Origin: Halomonas litopenaei
Lineage (GTDB): Bacteria > Pseudomonadota > Gammaproteobacteria > Pseudomonadales > Halomonadaceae
Reading direction: 5' to 3'
Assembly (NCBI RefSeq): GCF_003045775.1
Contig: NZ_PXNS01000001.1
Span: forward strand, 806,001-870,000
Length of the DNA stretch: 64,000 nt
Position numbers and translations under genes: made by a program. This document shows positions 29,045 to 36,541 of this stretch, piece by piece (positions within the stretch are counted from its first letter, which is position 1; every line of letters starts with the position of its first letter). Below the pieces are notes generated by a model, which saw only the letters and a program-made list of their open reading frames with translations, did not search any database and had not been told where the DNA came from.

Positions 29045-30139
29045 TCAGGGCGTGTCGGCACCGTACTGGTGCGTGGCGGCGTCGTAATGCACAGCGCTGT
29101 AGCACTCCTCCAGGGTGGCGGTGTCGAGCTGTCGCCCGCGAGCCTCGAGCAGCGGCGACAACCGCTGGATCAGCCCCTCGAAGTCGGCCGTCAGGGGGCG
29201 CAGTCGCTCACCGATGCAGGGGTAGCCCGGGGCGGCTTCCAGCGGCAGCTCGTCGAGATGGCCTACGGCTTCATCGAGGTAGGGGGGCAGTGCCAGCCAG
29301 GCCAGGGTCTGGCGTCTGGCCTCGGGCGCCTTGTCCAGCCACAGGGCGGCGGCCTGGAGGGCGCGCAGCAGCGCGGACAGGGTATTCGGGTAGCGCCGAG
29401 CCCAGGAGGCCGTCACCCCCAGCACCTTCTCGGGATGCGCCGGCATCAGTTCCGCACCGCTGGCCACCACTCGACCCACCTGACGATGCTGGGCCAGGCT
29501 GCCCCAGGGCTCGCCGACGCAGAAGCCATCGATCTCGCCTTCGCGCAGGGCGTCCACCATGCGCGGGGGCGGCAGCGCGACCAGTTCGACCTCGCTGTCG
29601 ACGTCGATGTCGCCGCGGGCCAGCCAGTCACGCAGCAACAGGTGCTGGCAGGAGTAGGGGTAGACCATGGCCAGGCGTGGCCGGGTGCCTTCTTTCAGCG
29701 AGGCCTTGAAGCGTCGGGCCAGTTCGCTGGCCGCGCCGAAGGCGCCGGGCTCCCCGTTGTCGACCGAAGCGCCGACCGCATCGGCCAGGCGGCGAGACAG
29801 CACCAGCGTATTGCCCTGGCGGCTCAGCACCGCGGCGGCCAGGGTGTCACAAGGCGCGCGGGACAGCCCCAGGCTCATGGCCAGCGGCATTGGCGCCAGC
29901 ATCTGGGCGCCGTCAAGCAGGCCGGCGGCGACCTTGTCGCGCAGGGTGGACCAGGCGTTCTCGCGTGACAGGCTGACCTCGACCCCCTGGACGGCGAAGA
30001 AGCCGCCTTCCCGGGCGATGATCAACAGCGCAGCATCCAGCAGTGGCACGAATCCCAGGGTCAGGCTGGCGAGCTCGGGTGGATGCGGCGCGCCAGTTCT
30101 GGACGTGCTGGCCGCGTCAGAAGACAGCGATGGACTCAT
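29045..30139 (-). CDS. nasS: Nitrate/nitrite sensor NasS (NrtA-like, cytoplasmic)
   Basis: The 364-residue protein has the NrtA/CmpA nitrate-binding fold (LTLGFVPLLDAALLIIAREGGFF near 25-50; DGFCVGEPWGS near 205) but no signal peptide, as expected for a cytoplasmic sensor, not a transporter component. NasS binds NasT without nitrate and releases it when nitrate binds, as shown in Azotobacter and Paracoccus. Its ATG overlaps the nasT stop (ATGA), so the pair is translationally coupled. It lies immediately upstream of the leader that NasT should control. Confidence 0.9.
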   Translation of the reverse strand: MSPSLSSDAASTSRTGAPHPPELASLTLGFVPLLDAALLIIAREGGFFAVQGVEVSLSRENAWSTLRDKVAAGLLDGAQMLAPMPLAMSLGLSRAPCDTLAAAVLSRQGNTLVLSRRLADAVGASVDNGEPGAFGAASELARRFKASLKEGTRPRLAMVYPYSCQHLLLRDWLARGDIDVDSEVELVALPPPRMVDALREGEIDGFCVGEPWGSLAQHRQVGRVVASGAELMPAHPEKVLGVTASWARRYPNTLSALLRALQAAALWLDKAPEARRQTLAWLALPPYLDEAVGHLDELPLEAAPGYPCIGERLRPLTADFEGLIQRLSPLLEARGRQLDTATLEECYSAVHYDAATHQYGADTP

Positions 30140-30735
30140 GATCCCTTCTCCAGTGGCTTGAGGATGTCGATGACGTTCTGGGCGACCTGGGCGATGCGCT
30201 GGCCGCGGTCCATGGCCAGCTTGCGCAGCATGCGGTAGGCCTGTTCCTCATCGCAGCTCTGATGCTTCATCAACAGGCCCTTGGCCTGTTCGATGCGCTT
30301 GCGGTCGGCGAGCTGGTTGCGTGCCTTGTCGAGGTCGCGGCGCATTCCCTGAAAGGCCTCGAAGCGGGCGATGGCGACATCGATGACCGCCTTGACGCGG
30401 TTGGCCGCCAGACCGTCCACCACATAGGCGCTGACGCCGGCCTTCACCGCCGCCTTGAGCGATTCAGGGTCGTGCTGGTCGGCGAAGAACACCACCGGTC
30501 GAGGGTTTTCCCGCTGCAGCAGCGCCATGCTTTCCAGGGTGTCCCGGTCAGGCGATTCCATGTCGATGATGACCACGTCGGGTTGATGCTGCTGCACCAT
30601 GTCGTTGAGGCTGGCCGGGCTTGACAGTCGGCAGACCACCTGGTGTCCGTCCAGCGCAAGCGCCTCTTCGACCATGGCGGCGCGAACTATCTCGTCGTCG
30701 ACCAGCAGGACCTTCAAGGTGTCGTGTTCGGGCAT
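30136..30735 (-). CDS. nasT: ANTAR-domain antitermination regulator NasT
   Basis: The 199-residue protein has a receiver-like domain (LVDDE at 11-15, Asp58 at the phosphoacceptor position) and a C-terminal three-helix ANTAR RNA-binding domain (about 125-190, RKRIEQAKGLLMKHQSCDEEQAYRML). NasT binds paired hexaloop hairpins in nitrate-assimilation leaders and prevents termination. The start is taken at 30735 (MPEHDTLKVLLVDDE); the frame is open 26 codons further upstream. The ribosome site is weak. The targets appear to be the leaders at 28879-28919 and 31257-31292. Confidence 0.92.
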   Translation of the reverse strand: MPEHDTLKVLLVDDEIVRAAMVEEALALDGHQVVCRLSSPASLNDMVQQHQPDVVIIDMESPDRDTLESMALLQRENPRPVVFFADQHDPESLKAAVKAGVSAYVVDGLAANRVKAVIDVAIARFEAFQGMRRDLDKARNQLADRKRIEQAKGLLMKHQSCDEEQAYRMLRKLAMDRGQRIAQVAQNVIDILKPLEKGS

Positions 30736-31256
30736 GGGCGTGGCTCGATGATGCTGTCGCTCGATAGAGCTCGAGTCGACGTGATGAGGGGTGCACCTTG
30801 GGTGCCTCTGCACCTGTCAGCGCAAAAGGCGTTCCATTTTCGATCTTGTCGTTTTCTGTCAGGGAGATAACCCCCTGCAAAGCCGCCGCCGAGCCCCCGC
30901 AGATATACCGGGCAGGCGCTCGCGCACCGAAAGGGTGCGTAAACGGTGGCCTCCATCGTTCGTTGTGGTGCGAGCCTGGGGTCTGTCAGACGTCTTCTCG
31001 CCACCATCGCCTGGGCAAACGTCAGAAAAAAACGTCGTGCCTTCAATTGGCTGGCACCGGCATTCCGCGCGACAAGGGGCGATTGCGGTGTTCTGGCATA
31101 GGGTTTGCTTTGATTACTGCCAAAGCTAGTGCCGTTGTTGGTGCCATGGGCATCACTCAGCCGAGCCAGATCACTAGGCCGAGCCAGGAAGGGTCCCGAC
31201 GCTGGTGGCGGGTGGGCCGGTCCGACAACTCGTCCGCAACGGGCGCTAGCACACAC
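30736..31256. promoter_or_regulatory. nasT-nasA divergent control region with NtrC-like and sigma-54 elements
   Basis: This 711-base gap (to 31446) has no gene. An exact GCACC-N5-GGTGC dyad at 30924-30938 fits the NtrC enhancer consensus. About 157 bp further on, TGGCATAGGGTTTGCT (31094-31109) is a close match to a sigma-54 promoter, with GG at 31095-31096 and GC at 31107-31108. A cluster of further GGTGC/GCACC half-sites lies at 30791-30815, near nasT. This suggests NtrC-dependent (nitrogen limitation) initiation of nasA at about 31121, with nitrate-dependent antitermination downstream. Confidence 0.7.
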
Positions 31257-31335
31257 GAAATCCAGCGCGGGATTTCATCCGGCAACGACGCCCATCTCCT
31301 CGAGCCTCGCTCGACGGGATGGGCGTTGTGCGTTT
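31257..31335 (+). promoter_or_regulatory. NasT (ANTAR)-target leader RNA of nasA
   Basis: P1 (31257-31276) is GAAATCC, loop AGCGCG, GGATTTC. After four bases, P2 (31281-31292) is GGC, loop AACGAC, GCC. Both hexaloops have A1 and G4. P2 overlaps the 5' arm of a terminator-like stem (31286-31296 with 31318-31328) followed by a weak T-tract (TTGTGCGTTT). The arrangement mirrors the leader on the opposite strand at 28879-28919. The weak T-run makes the terminator less certain here. Confidence 0.68.
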
Positions 31336-31446
31336 GGGCCGCAGCAAGGCCCGACCGATCAAGGCCCGGCCGCTAGCGGAGCGATGATCTGCCGATGAGA
31401 TGCCGACGATATGCCAAGGCAGCAAGATGGCCGACAGGAGAGCGCG

Positions 31447-34278
31447 ATGACCCGGACGGATAGCGACAGCACGGAGATCGACAGCGGTGCAGGCGGCGAG
31501 GCCACAGGTACCACCTGTCCCTACTGCGGGGTCGGCTGCGGCGTCGAGCTTCGTCGCGATGGCGAGGCGGTTACCCTCAGGGGGGATCGGGATCACCCGG
31601 CCAACTTCGGTCGCCTGTGCGTCAAGGGCTCGGCCCTGGCGGAGACCCTTGGCGTTCAGGGGCGCTTGACGCGACCCAGGGTGGACGGTCGCGAGACCGA
31701 CTGGGACAGCGCGCTGGACGCCGTCGCCGAGCGTCTGGGAGCGATTGCCGAGGGTAGCGGCCCACAGGCCATTGCCGGCTACCTGTCCGGGCAGCTATTG
31801 ACCGAGGACTACTACGTCGCCAACAAGCTGTTCAAGGGGTTTCTCGGGACACCGCACCTGGATACCAACTCGCGGCTGTGCATGGCGTCAGCGGTGGCAG
31901 CCTACAAGCGCACCCTGGGCGCCGACGCCGTCCCCTGCAACTACGAGGACCTGGAAGAGGCCGAACTGGTGGTGCTGGTGGGGTCCAATCTGGCCTGGAA
32001 TCATCCGGTGCTGTATCAGCGGCTGCGTCTGGCCAAGACCCGCAATCCGCTGATGCGGGTCGTGGTCATCGATCCTCGGGTCACCGACAGCTGCGAGATC
32101 GCCGATCTGTACCTGGGGCTGCGCCCCGGCAGCGACGCTTTGCTGTTCAATGGCCTGCTGGCCTGGATGGCCCATCGCCAACGGCTCGATGAGGTCTATC
32201 TGAAGCGCCATGTGGACGGCGCCGAAGAGACGATTGCCGCCGCCCTGGACGAGGCCTCGGACATCGAGGCGGTGGCGGCGGCCTGCGATCTCGACGCCGA
32301 GCGCCTCGAGACCTTCTACTACTGGTTTGCCACCCAGCTGCACGTTGTCACGCTTTACTCCCAGGGGGTCAACCAGTCGACCAGCGGCACCGACAAGTGC
32401 CAGGCCATCCTCAACTGCCACCTGGCAGGCGGCAAGATTGGCCTGCCCGGCGCCGGCCCCTTTTCCATCACCGGCCAGCCCAACGCCATGGGCGGGCGCG
32501 AGGTCGGCGGACTGGCCAATCAGCTGGCCGCCCATATGGACTATCACACCCCGGGCGCCATCGAACGGCTGACGCGCTTCTGGTCGACCGAGGCGCTGGT
32601 GCCAAGGCTTCCCCGGGAGCCTGGCCACAAGGCGGTCGAGCTGTTTCAGGCCGTCGAGCGCGGCGACATCCAGGCGCTGTGGATCATGGCCACCAATCCC
32701 CTGGTGAGCCTGCCGGATGCCGACCGGGTGCGCCGCGCCATCGAGCGCTGTCCGCTGGTGATCGTGTCGGAGTGCATGGCCGACACCGACCTGGTGGAAC
32801 TCGCCGATATCGTTCTGCCGGCCAGCGGCTGGTCGGAAAAGGACGGTACCGTCACCAACTCCGAGCGGCGTATCTCGCGCCAGCGCGGTCTCCTGCCGCC
32901 GCCGGGCGAGGCCCGCCACGACTGGTGGATCCTGTGCCGGGTGGCCGAGCGCCTGGGCTTCGGCGAGGCCTTCGCCTATGACCACCCCTGCGAGATCTTC
33001 GACGAGCATGCGCGCTTGTCGGGCCTCGACAACCAGGGACGGCGGGCCTTCGATATTTCCGGGCTGGCGGGGCTGTCCCGGGTCGAGTACGACGATCTCG
33101 CACCGATCCAGTGGCCGGTGACGGCAAGCGCACCACGAGGCACCGCGCGGCTGTTCGAAAGCGGCCGCTTCTACACCGAGAGCGGCCGGGCCCGGCTGTG
33201 GCCGGTGAGCGCCCGGGCGCCGCGCCAGGCGACTGATGCCGACTTTCCGCTGCGGCTGAATTCGGGGCGGGTGCGCGATCAGTGGCACACCATGACCCGT
33301 ACCGCCAGGGCCAGCCGACTGATGAATCACCGCTCCGAGCCCTTCGTCGAGGTCCATCGGGATGACGCCGAGGCCCTGGGGCTGTGTGACCAGGGGCTCG
33401 CCAGGATCCGCTCGCGCAGCGGCGAGATGCGCGCCCGCGTCAGGGTCTCTGCCGCCCAGCGCCGTGGGGAAGTGTTCGTGCCCATCCACTGGACACCGCG
33501 CTTCAGTCACTCGCCGTTGGCGGGGAGCCTGTTCGCCCCGGACGTCGATCCGCTTTCTGGCCAGCCGGAGACCAAGCATGGCGCGGTGGCGGTCACGCCG
33601 CTGCAGCACGCCTGGGAGGCGACCCTGGTGGTTTCCCGGGCACTGGCCCAGCAGGGACCGCCCGAGGGTTCGGGCCTGGCGGCCCGGGTGGTCGAGGGGA
33701 CGAACTACTGGACGCGGGTCCCGCTGGCCTCGGCGGAGCGATGGCAACTGGCCGGTGAGCCGATCGAGCCAGGGGGTGTTGAGAAAGGGAGCGTCGAGAA
33801 AGCGGGTGTCGAACGCGACTGGCTCGACTGGGCCGCACGCCAGTTGCCGGGGGAGCTGGGCCCGGTGGCCCAGGACCCGGCCAGCGGTCGCTGGCGCCTG
33901 GCGGGGTTCGAGCAAGGACGCCTGTGCTGGTGGCTGATGGTTGGCCCCGTCAGCGAACTGCCGGGGCTTGGCTGGCTGTGCGAGCGCTTCGACGAGGCCG
34001 CGCGTGGCGAGGCCATGGGGCAGCAGCATCGGCGGCGAGTGCTGGCGGCCTGTCATGACGGCGCCGCCGACCAGGGGCCGATCGTGTGTAGCTGCCATCA
34101 GGTGGGGCGTACCCCGATCCAGCGGGCGATTCGTGCCGGCGACGACAGCGTCGAGGCGCTCGGTGCGCGGCTGGCCTGTGGCACCCAGTGCGGCAGTTGT
34201 ATTCCCGAATTGAAGAGTCTGGTGGAAGAGGAGAAGAGCCGTGGTCGCATCGAGCGCGCACAACCCCAGTCGGCCTAG
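31447..34278 (+). CDS. nasA: Assimilatory nitrate reductase catalytic subunit
   Basis: The 943-residue molybdenum enzyme reduces nitrate to nitrite in the cytoplasm. Cys24, Cys27, Cys31 and Cys58 (CPYCGVGC and RLCVKG) bind the N-terminal [4Fe-4S] cluster. The molybdopterin-guanine-dinucleotide domains follow, with the dinucleotide-binding domain at about 590-720. The C-terminus has a BFD-like [2Fe-2S] domain: Cys881, Cys883, Cys915 and Cys918. Residues about 770-790 are a repetitive Glu/Val/Lys linker. The start at 31447 has CAGGAGAG upstream; the frame runs 12 codons further. The next gene overlaps it. Confidence 0.95.
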   Translation: MTRTDSDSTEIDSGAGGEATGTTCPYCGVGCGVELRRDGEAVTLRGDRDHPANFGRLCVKGSALAETLGVQGRLTRPRVDGRETDWDSALDAVAERLGAIAEGSGPQAIAGYLSGQLLTEDYYVANKLFKGFLGTPHLDTNSRLCMASAVAAYKRTLGADAVPCNYEDLEEAELVVLVGSNLAWNHPVLYQRLRLAKTRNPLMRVVVIDPRVTDSCEIADLYLGLRPGSDALLFNGLLAWMAHRQRLDEVYLKRHVDGAEETIAAALDEASDIEAVAAACDLDAERLETFYYWFATQLHVVTLYSQGVNQSTSGTDKCQAILNCHLAGGKIGLPGAGPFSITGQPNAMGGREVGGLANQLAAHMDYHTPGAIERLTRFWSTEALVPRLPREPGHKAVELFQAVERGDIQALWIMATNPLVSLPDADRVRRAIERCPLVIVSECMADTDLVELADIVLPASGWSEKDGTVTNSERRISRQRGLLPPPGEARHDWWILCRVAERLGFGEAFAYDHPCEIFDEHARLSGLDNQGRRAFDISGLAGLSRVEYDDLAPIQWPVTASAPRGTARLFESGRFYTESGRARLWPVSARAPRQATDADFPLRLNSGRVRDQWHTMTRTARASRLMNHRSEPFVEVHRDDAEALGLCDQGLARIRSRSGEMRARVRVSAAQRRGEVFVPIHWTPRFSHSPLAGSLFAPDVDPLSGQPETKHGAVAVTPLQHAWEATLVVSRALAQQGPPEGSGLAARVVEGTNYWTRVPLASAERWQLAGEPIEPGGVEKGSVEKAGVERDWLDWAARQLPGELGPVAQDPASGRWRLAGFEQGRLCWWLMVGPVSELPGLGWLCERFDEAARGEAMGQQHRRRVLAACHDGAADQGPIVCSCHQVGRTPIQRAIRAGDDSVEALGARLACGTQCGSCIPELKSLVEEEKSRGRIERAQPQSA

Positions 34279-35206
34279 AGACCGGCAGGGTCACCTTGCT
34301 GAAGCGGGGACGAAGCCTTGGCTGGCACGTCGTCTGGACGGGCTGTCGATGCTGCTGGGGCGACTGGCAGGGCAAAGCCAGCATTGGGCCGACCGGCTGG
34401 CTTCCCTGTCCGCTGCCAGCGGCGCTGGCCATCGGTCAGGCGGCGCTGTTGGCCGGGTCGCGCTGGTGGGGGCTGGCAGCGGTGCGGGTGAACTGCTGAC
34501 GCTCAAGGCGCTGGATCGGATCGAACACGCCGACGCGGTGGTCTACGACCGCCTGGTGGGGCCCGAGGTACTGGCGATGATTCCGGCCGGCGTCGAGCGC
34601 CACTATGTCGGCAAGGCCAGGGGCCACCACAGCGTCGATCAGGCGCAGATCGGCACTCTGCTGGTGGCGCTGGCGCGCCAGGGCAAGACAGTGGTGCGCC
34701 TCAAGGGCGGCGATCCGGGCATCTTCGGGCGCCTCGGGGAAGAACTCGACGCCCTCGACGAGGCCGGCATTGCGCGTGAGATCGTGCCCGGCATCTCGGC
34801 GGCGGCCAGCGCCTGCGCCGCCATGGGGATTCCGCTGACCGACCGCGGCCACGCCCAGAGTCTTCGTCTGATCACCGCCCAGCAGTGTCGCGAGGGGGGC
34901 GAGCCGGACTGGGCATCGCTGGCCCGACGCGACGAGACCCTGGTGTTCTACATGGGGCTCAACAAGCTTGGCGCGATTACCCGTGGCCTGCGTGGTGCAG
35001 GCCTGCCACAGGACTGGCCGGTGATGCTGGTGGCCAACGCCAGTCTTCCCGAGATGTCCTCGTTGGTGGGCACCCTTGGCGATATCGATCAGCGCCTGGC
35101 GGAGAACCCCTTGCCATCCCCCTGCCTGATCATCGTCGGCGGCGTGGTGTCGCGGGTCGCCGGCAGCCGGGCGAGCGTTGCTGAACCGGCTGCCTGCCTG
35201 TCGTAG
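34241..35206 (+). CDS. cobA: Uroporphyrinogen-III C-methyltransferase
   Basis: The 321-residue enzyme makes precorrin-2, the first step toward the siroheme of NirB. The SUMT core starts near residue 72 (VALVGAGSGAGELLTLKAL) and includes VVYDRLV, KARGHHSVDQ, VRLKGGDPGIFGR and VPGISAAASACA. It starts at a GTG, overlaps nasA by 38 bp and has GAGGAG at 34227-34232. The first 70 residues are an Ala/Ser/Arg-rich extension not seen in minimal SUMT, so a later start is possible. It lacks the CysG dehydrogenase/ferrochelatase part, which must come from elsewhere. Confidence 0.92.
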   Translation: MVASSAHNPSRPRDRQGHLAEAGTKPWLARRLDGLSMLLGRLAGQSQHWADRLASLSAASGAGHRSGGAVGRVALVGAGSGAGELLTLKALDRIEHADAVVYDRLVGPEVLAMIPAGVERHYVGKARGHHSVDQAQIGTLLVALARQGKTVVRLKGGDPGIFGRLGEELDALDEAGIAREIVPGISAAASACAAMGIPLTDRGHAQSLRLITAQQCREGGEPDWASLARRDETLVFYMGLNKLGAITRGLRGAGLPQDWPVMLVANASLPEMSSLVGTLGDIDQRLAENPLPSPCLIIVGGVVSRVAGSRASVAEPAACLS

Positions 35207-35224
35207 AGCGAAGACGGTGGAAAC

Positions 35225-36541
35225 TCATTTAGGCGATAGTACCAGGGTGGCATGGCCGTTGGCGGTACCTGGCGTGACGGTGCCGGTCTTCACGTAGCGG
35301 GCCAGAAAGTCGAGCATCAAGATGTTGCCGCCCTGCGCATGAAGGTTGGTGTCGATCCAGCGGTAGGCGTCGAAGGCGCTGCCTTCGGGGGTGATCGGCA
35401 GTGGCGCCAGGCTACCGGTGTGGATCAGCTGGATACCCACGCCGCTGGCGCTTTCCTCTTCGTTGTCCAAGGCCAGAATGCCCTGATTCCCGCCGGGATC
35501 GTAGGCCGCCGCCTTGCCCAGCACGGCCCACTTGATGTCGCCGTCGGTGTGACACCAGGCGGTGACGTGCACCGGGGTGTCGGCGACGCCCGTGGCGGGC
35601 TGGCCCAGGGTGGTGAAGCGATGGCTGCCTACCTCTCCCAGTGACACCGAGACATTGTTGATGCCATGGCAGGGATTGATTCGAACCCGAGTGCCCTGGG
35701 CCAACTGCAGCCTGACCAGATTGAACAGTTCGTGGTTGGCCCCGGAGGGCGTGCCTTGGCTGTTCAGCAACGAGAACAGGCTGAAGCCGGCGTTGTTGTT
35801 GTTCTGAAGCTGTACACCGCTGGTGCCGGGGGAACCGGCCATGCGGTAGAGCGTGACCTTGATCTGGAAGGGGGGAAGCTGGCGCCAGTTGACGGCGTAG
35901 TCGCCGATGGGGCAGTTGATTTCTATCAAGGGGGGGTAACCCTCGGCGGCACCCGTCCCCAGCAGGGCGTCGCGGCAGGGGATGCCGTGGATCTCCTCGC
36001 CGATCGGCGGAAGGTTCTTGTTGGGGGAAGCGGAGACCCAGGAGAACGCATGGGCGTTGCCGTTGACCAGCAATTCGGTGGTATAGCCGACGCTGCCGCT
36101 GCCCCCGCCGCCGTAGGGATTGCGGCTACCGCTGTCCTGCATGATGTAGACGCGCCCGTCGGCGCTGTCCACGCTGATGCCGGGGACCGGGAAGTAGCCG
36201 CTGGACTGGGAGTAGTGCTGCTCGAGCCACCAGTACTTGATCGCGTCGTCCTGATTGTTGCAGGTAGCGACCCAGCCTCCTTTGATCGCATAGAGCTGGC
36301 TGCCGGGGATGACCGCCGTGGCGATGGGCGTGCCGACGGCCACGTTTTCGTCGAGCACGATCTCGGCGCCAAAATTTACCGTCAGAGGCTTGTCACTCCA
36401 TGGTGGGTTGATACGTCCGCAGTTGGCCTCCACCGAGGTCACCGACAGCAGTGCGGCGATCGACAGCAGCAAGCCGAGAAGTCTGACGGCGAAACGCAGC
36501 GGAGCGCTCGCGCTGCGGGTCTTCAAGCCGATGGTGCGCAT
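35225..36541 (-). CDS. Chaperone-usher fimbrial tip adhesin-like subunit
   Basis: The 438-residue protein has a signal peptide (hydrophobic residues 17-38) and is the last gene of the fimbrial operon. The C-terminal 150 residues resemble a pilin domain with an alternating hydrophobic last strand (GHATLVLSPK). The N-terminal 250 residues are probably a binding domain with Gly/Asn/Ser-rich loops (NPYGGGGSGSVG). Two-domain organisation and last position are typical of FimH/MrkD-type tip adhesins. I do not recognise the ligand. Its ATG directly follows the usher stop (TGAATG). Confidence 0.75.
   Translation of the reverse strand: MRTIGLKTRSASAPLRFAVRLLGLLLSIAALLSVTSVEANCGRINPPWSDKPLTVNFGAEIVLDENVAVGTPIATAVIPGSQLYAIKGGWVATCNNQDDAIKYWWLEQHYSQSSGYFPVPGISVDSADGRVYIMQDSGSRNPYGGGGSGSVGYTTELLVNGNAHAFSWVSASPNKNLPPIGEEIHGIPCRDALLGTGAAEGYPPLIEINCPIGDYAVNWRQLPPFQIKVTLYRMAGSPGTSGVQLQNNNNAGFSLFSLLNSQGTPSGANHELFNLVRLQLAQGTRVRINPCHGINNVSVSLGEVGSHRFTTLGQPATGVADTPVHVTAWCHTDGDIKWAVLGKAAAYDPGGNQGILALDNEEESASGVGIQLIHTGSLAPLPITPEGSAFDAYRWIDTNLHAQGGNILMLDFLARYVKTGTVTPGTANGHATLVLSPK

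Noticed and set aside
30791..30815. Second NtrC enhancer near nasT
   Set aside because: GGTGC/GCACC half-sites are present, but the spacing (three or four bases) does not fit the N5 consensus.
31888..34263. A 791-codon open frame antisense to nasA
   Set aside because: nasA on the plus strand has all its cluster ligands; the antisense frame has no recognisable domain.
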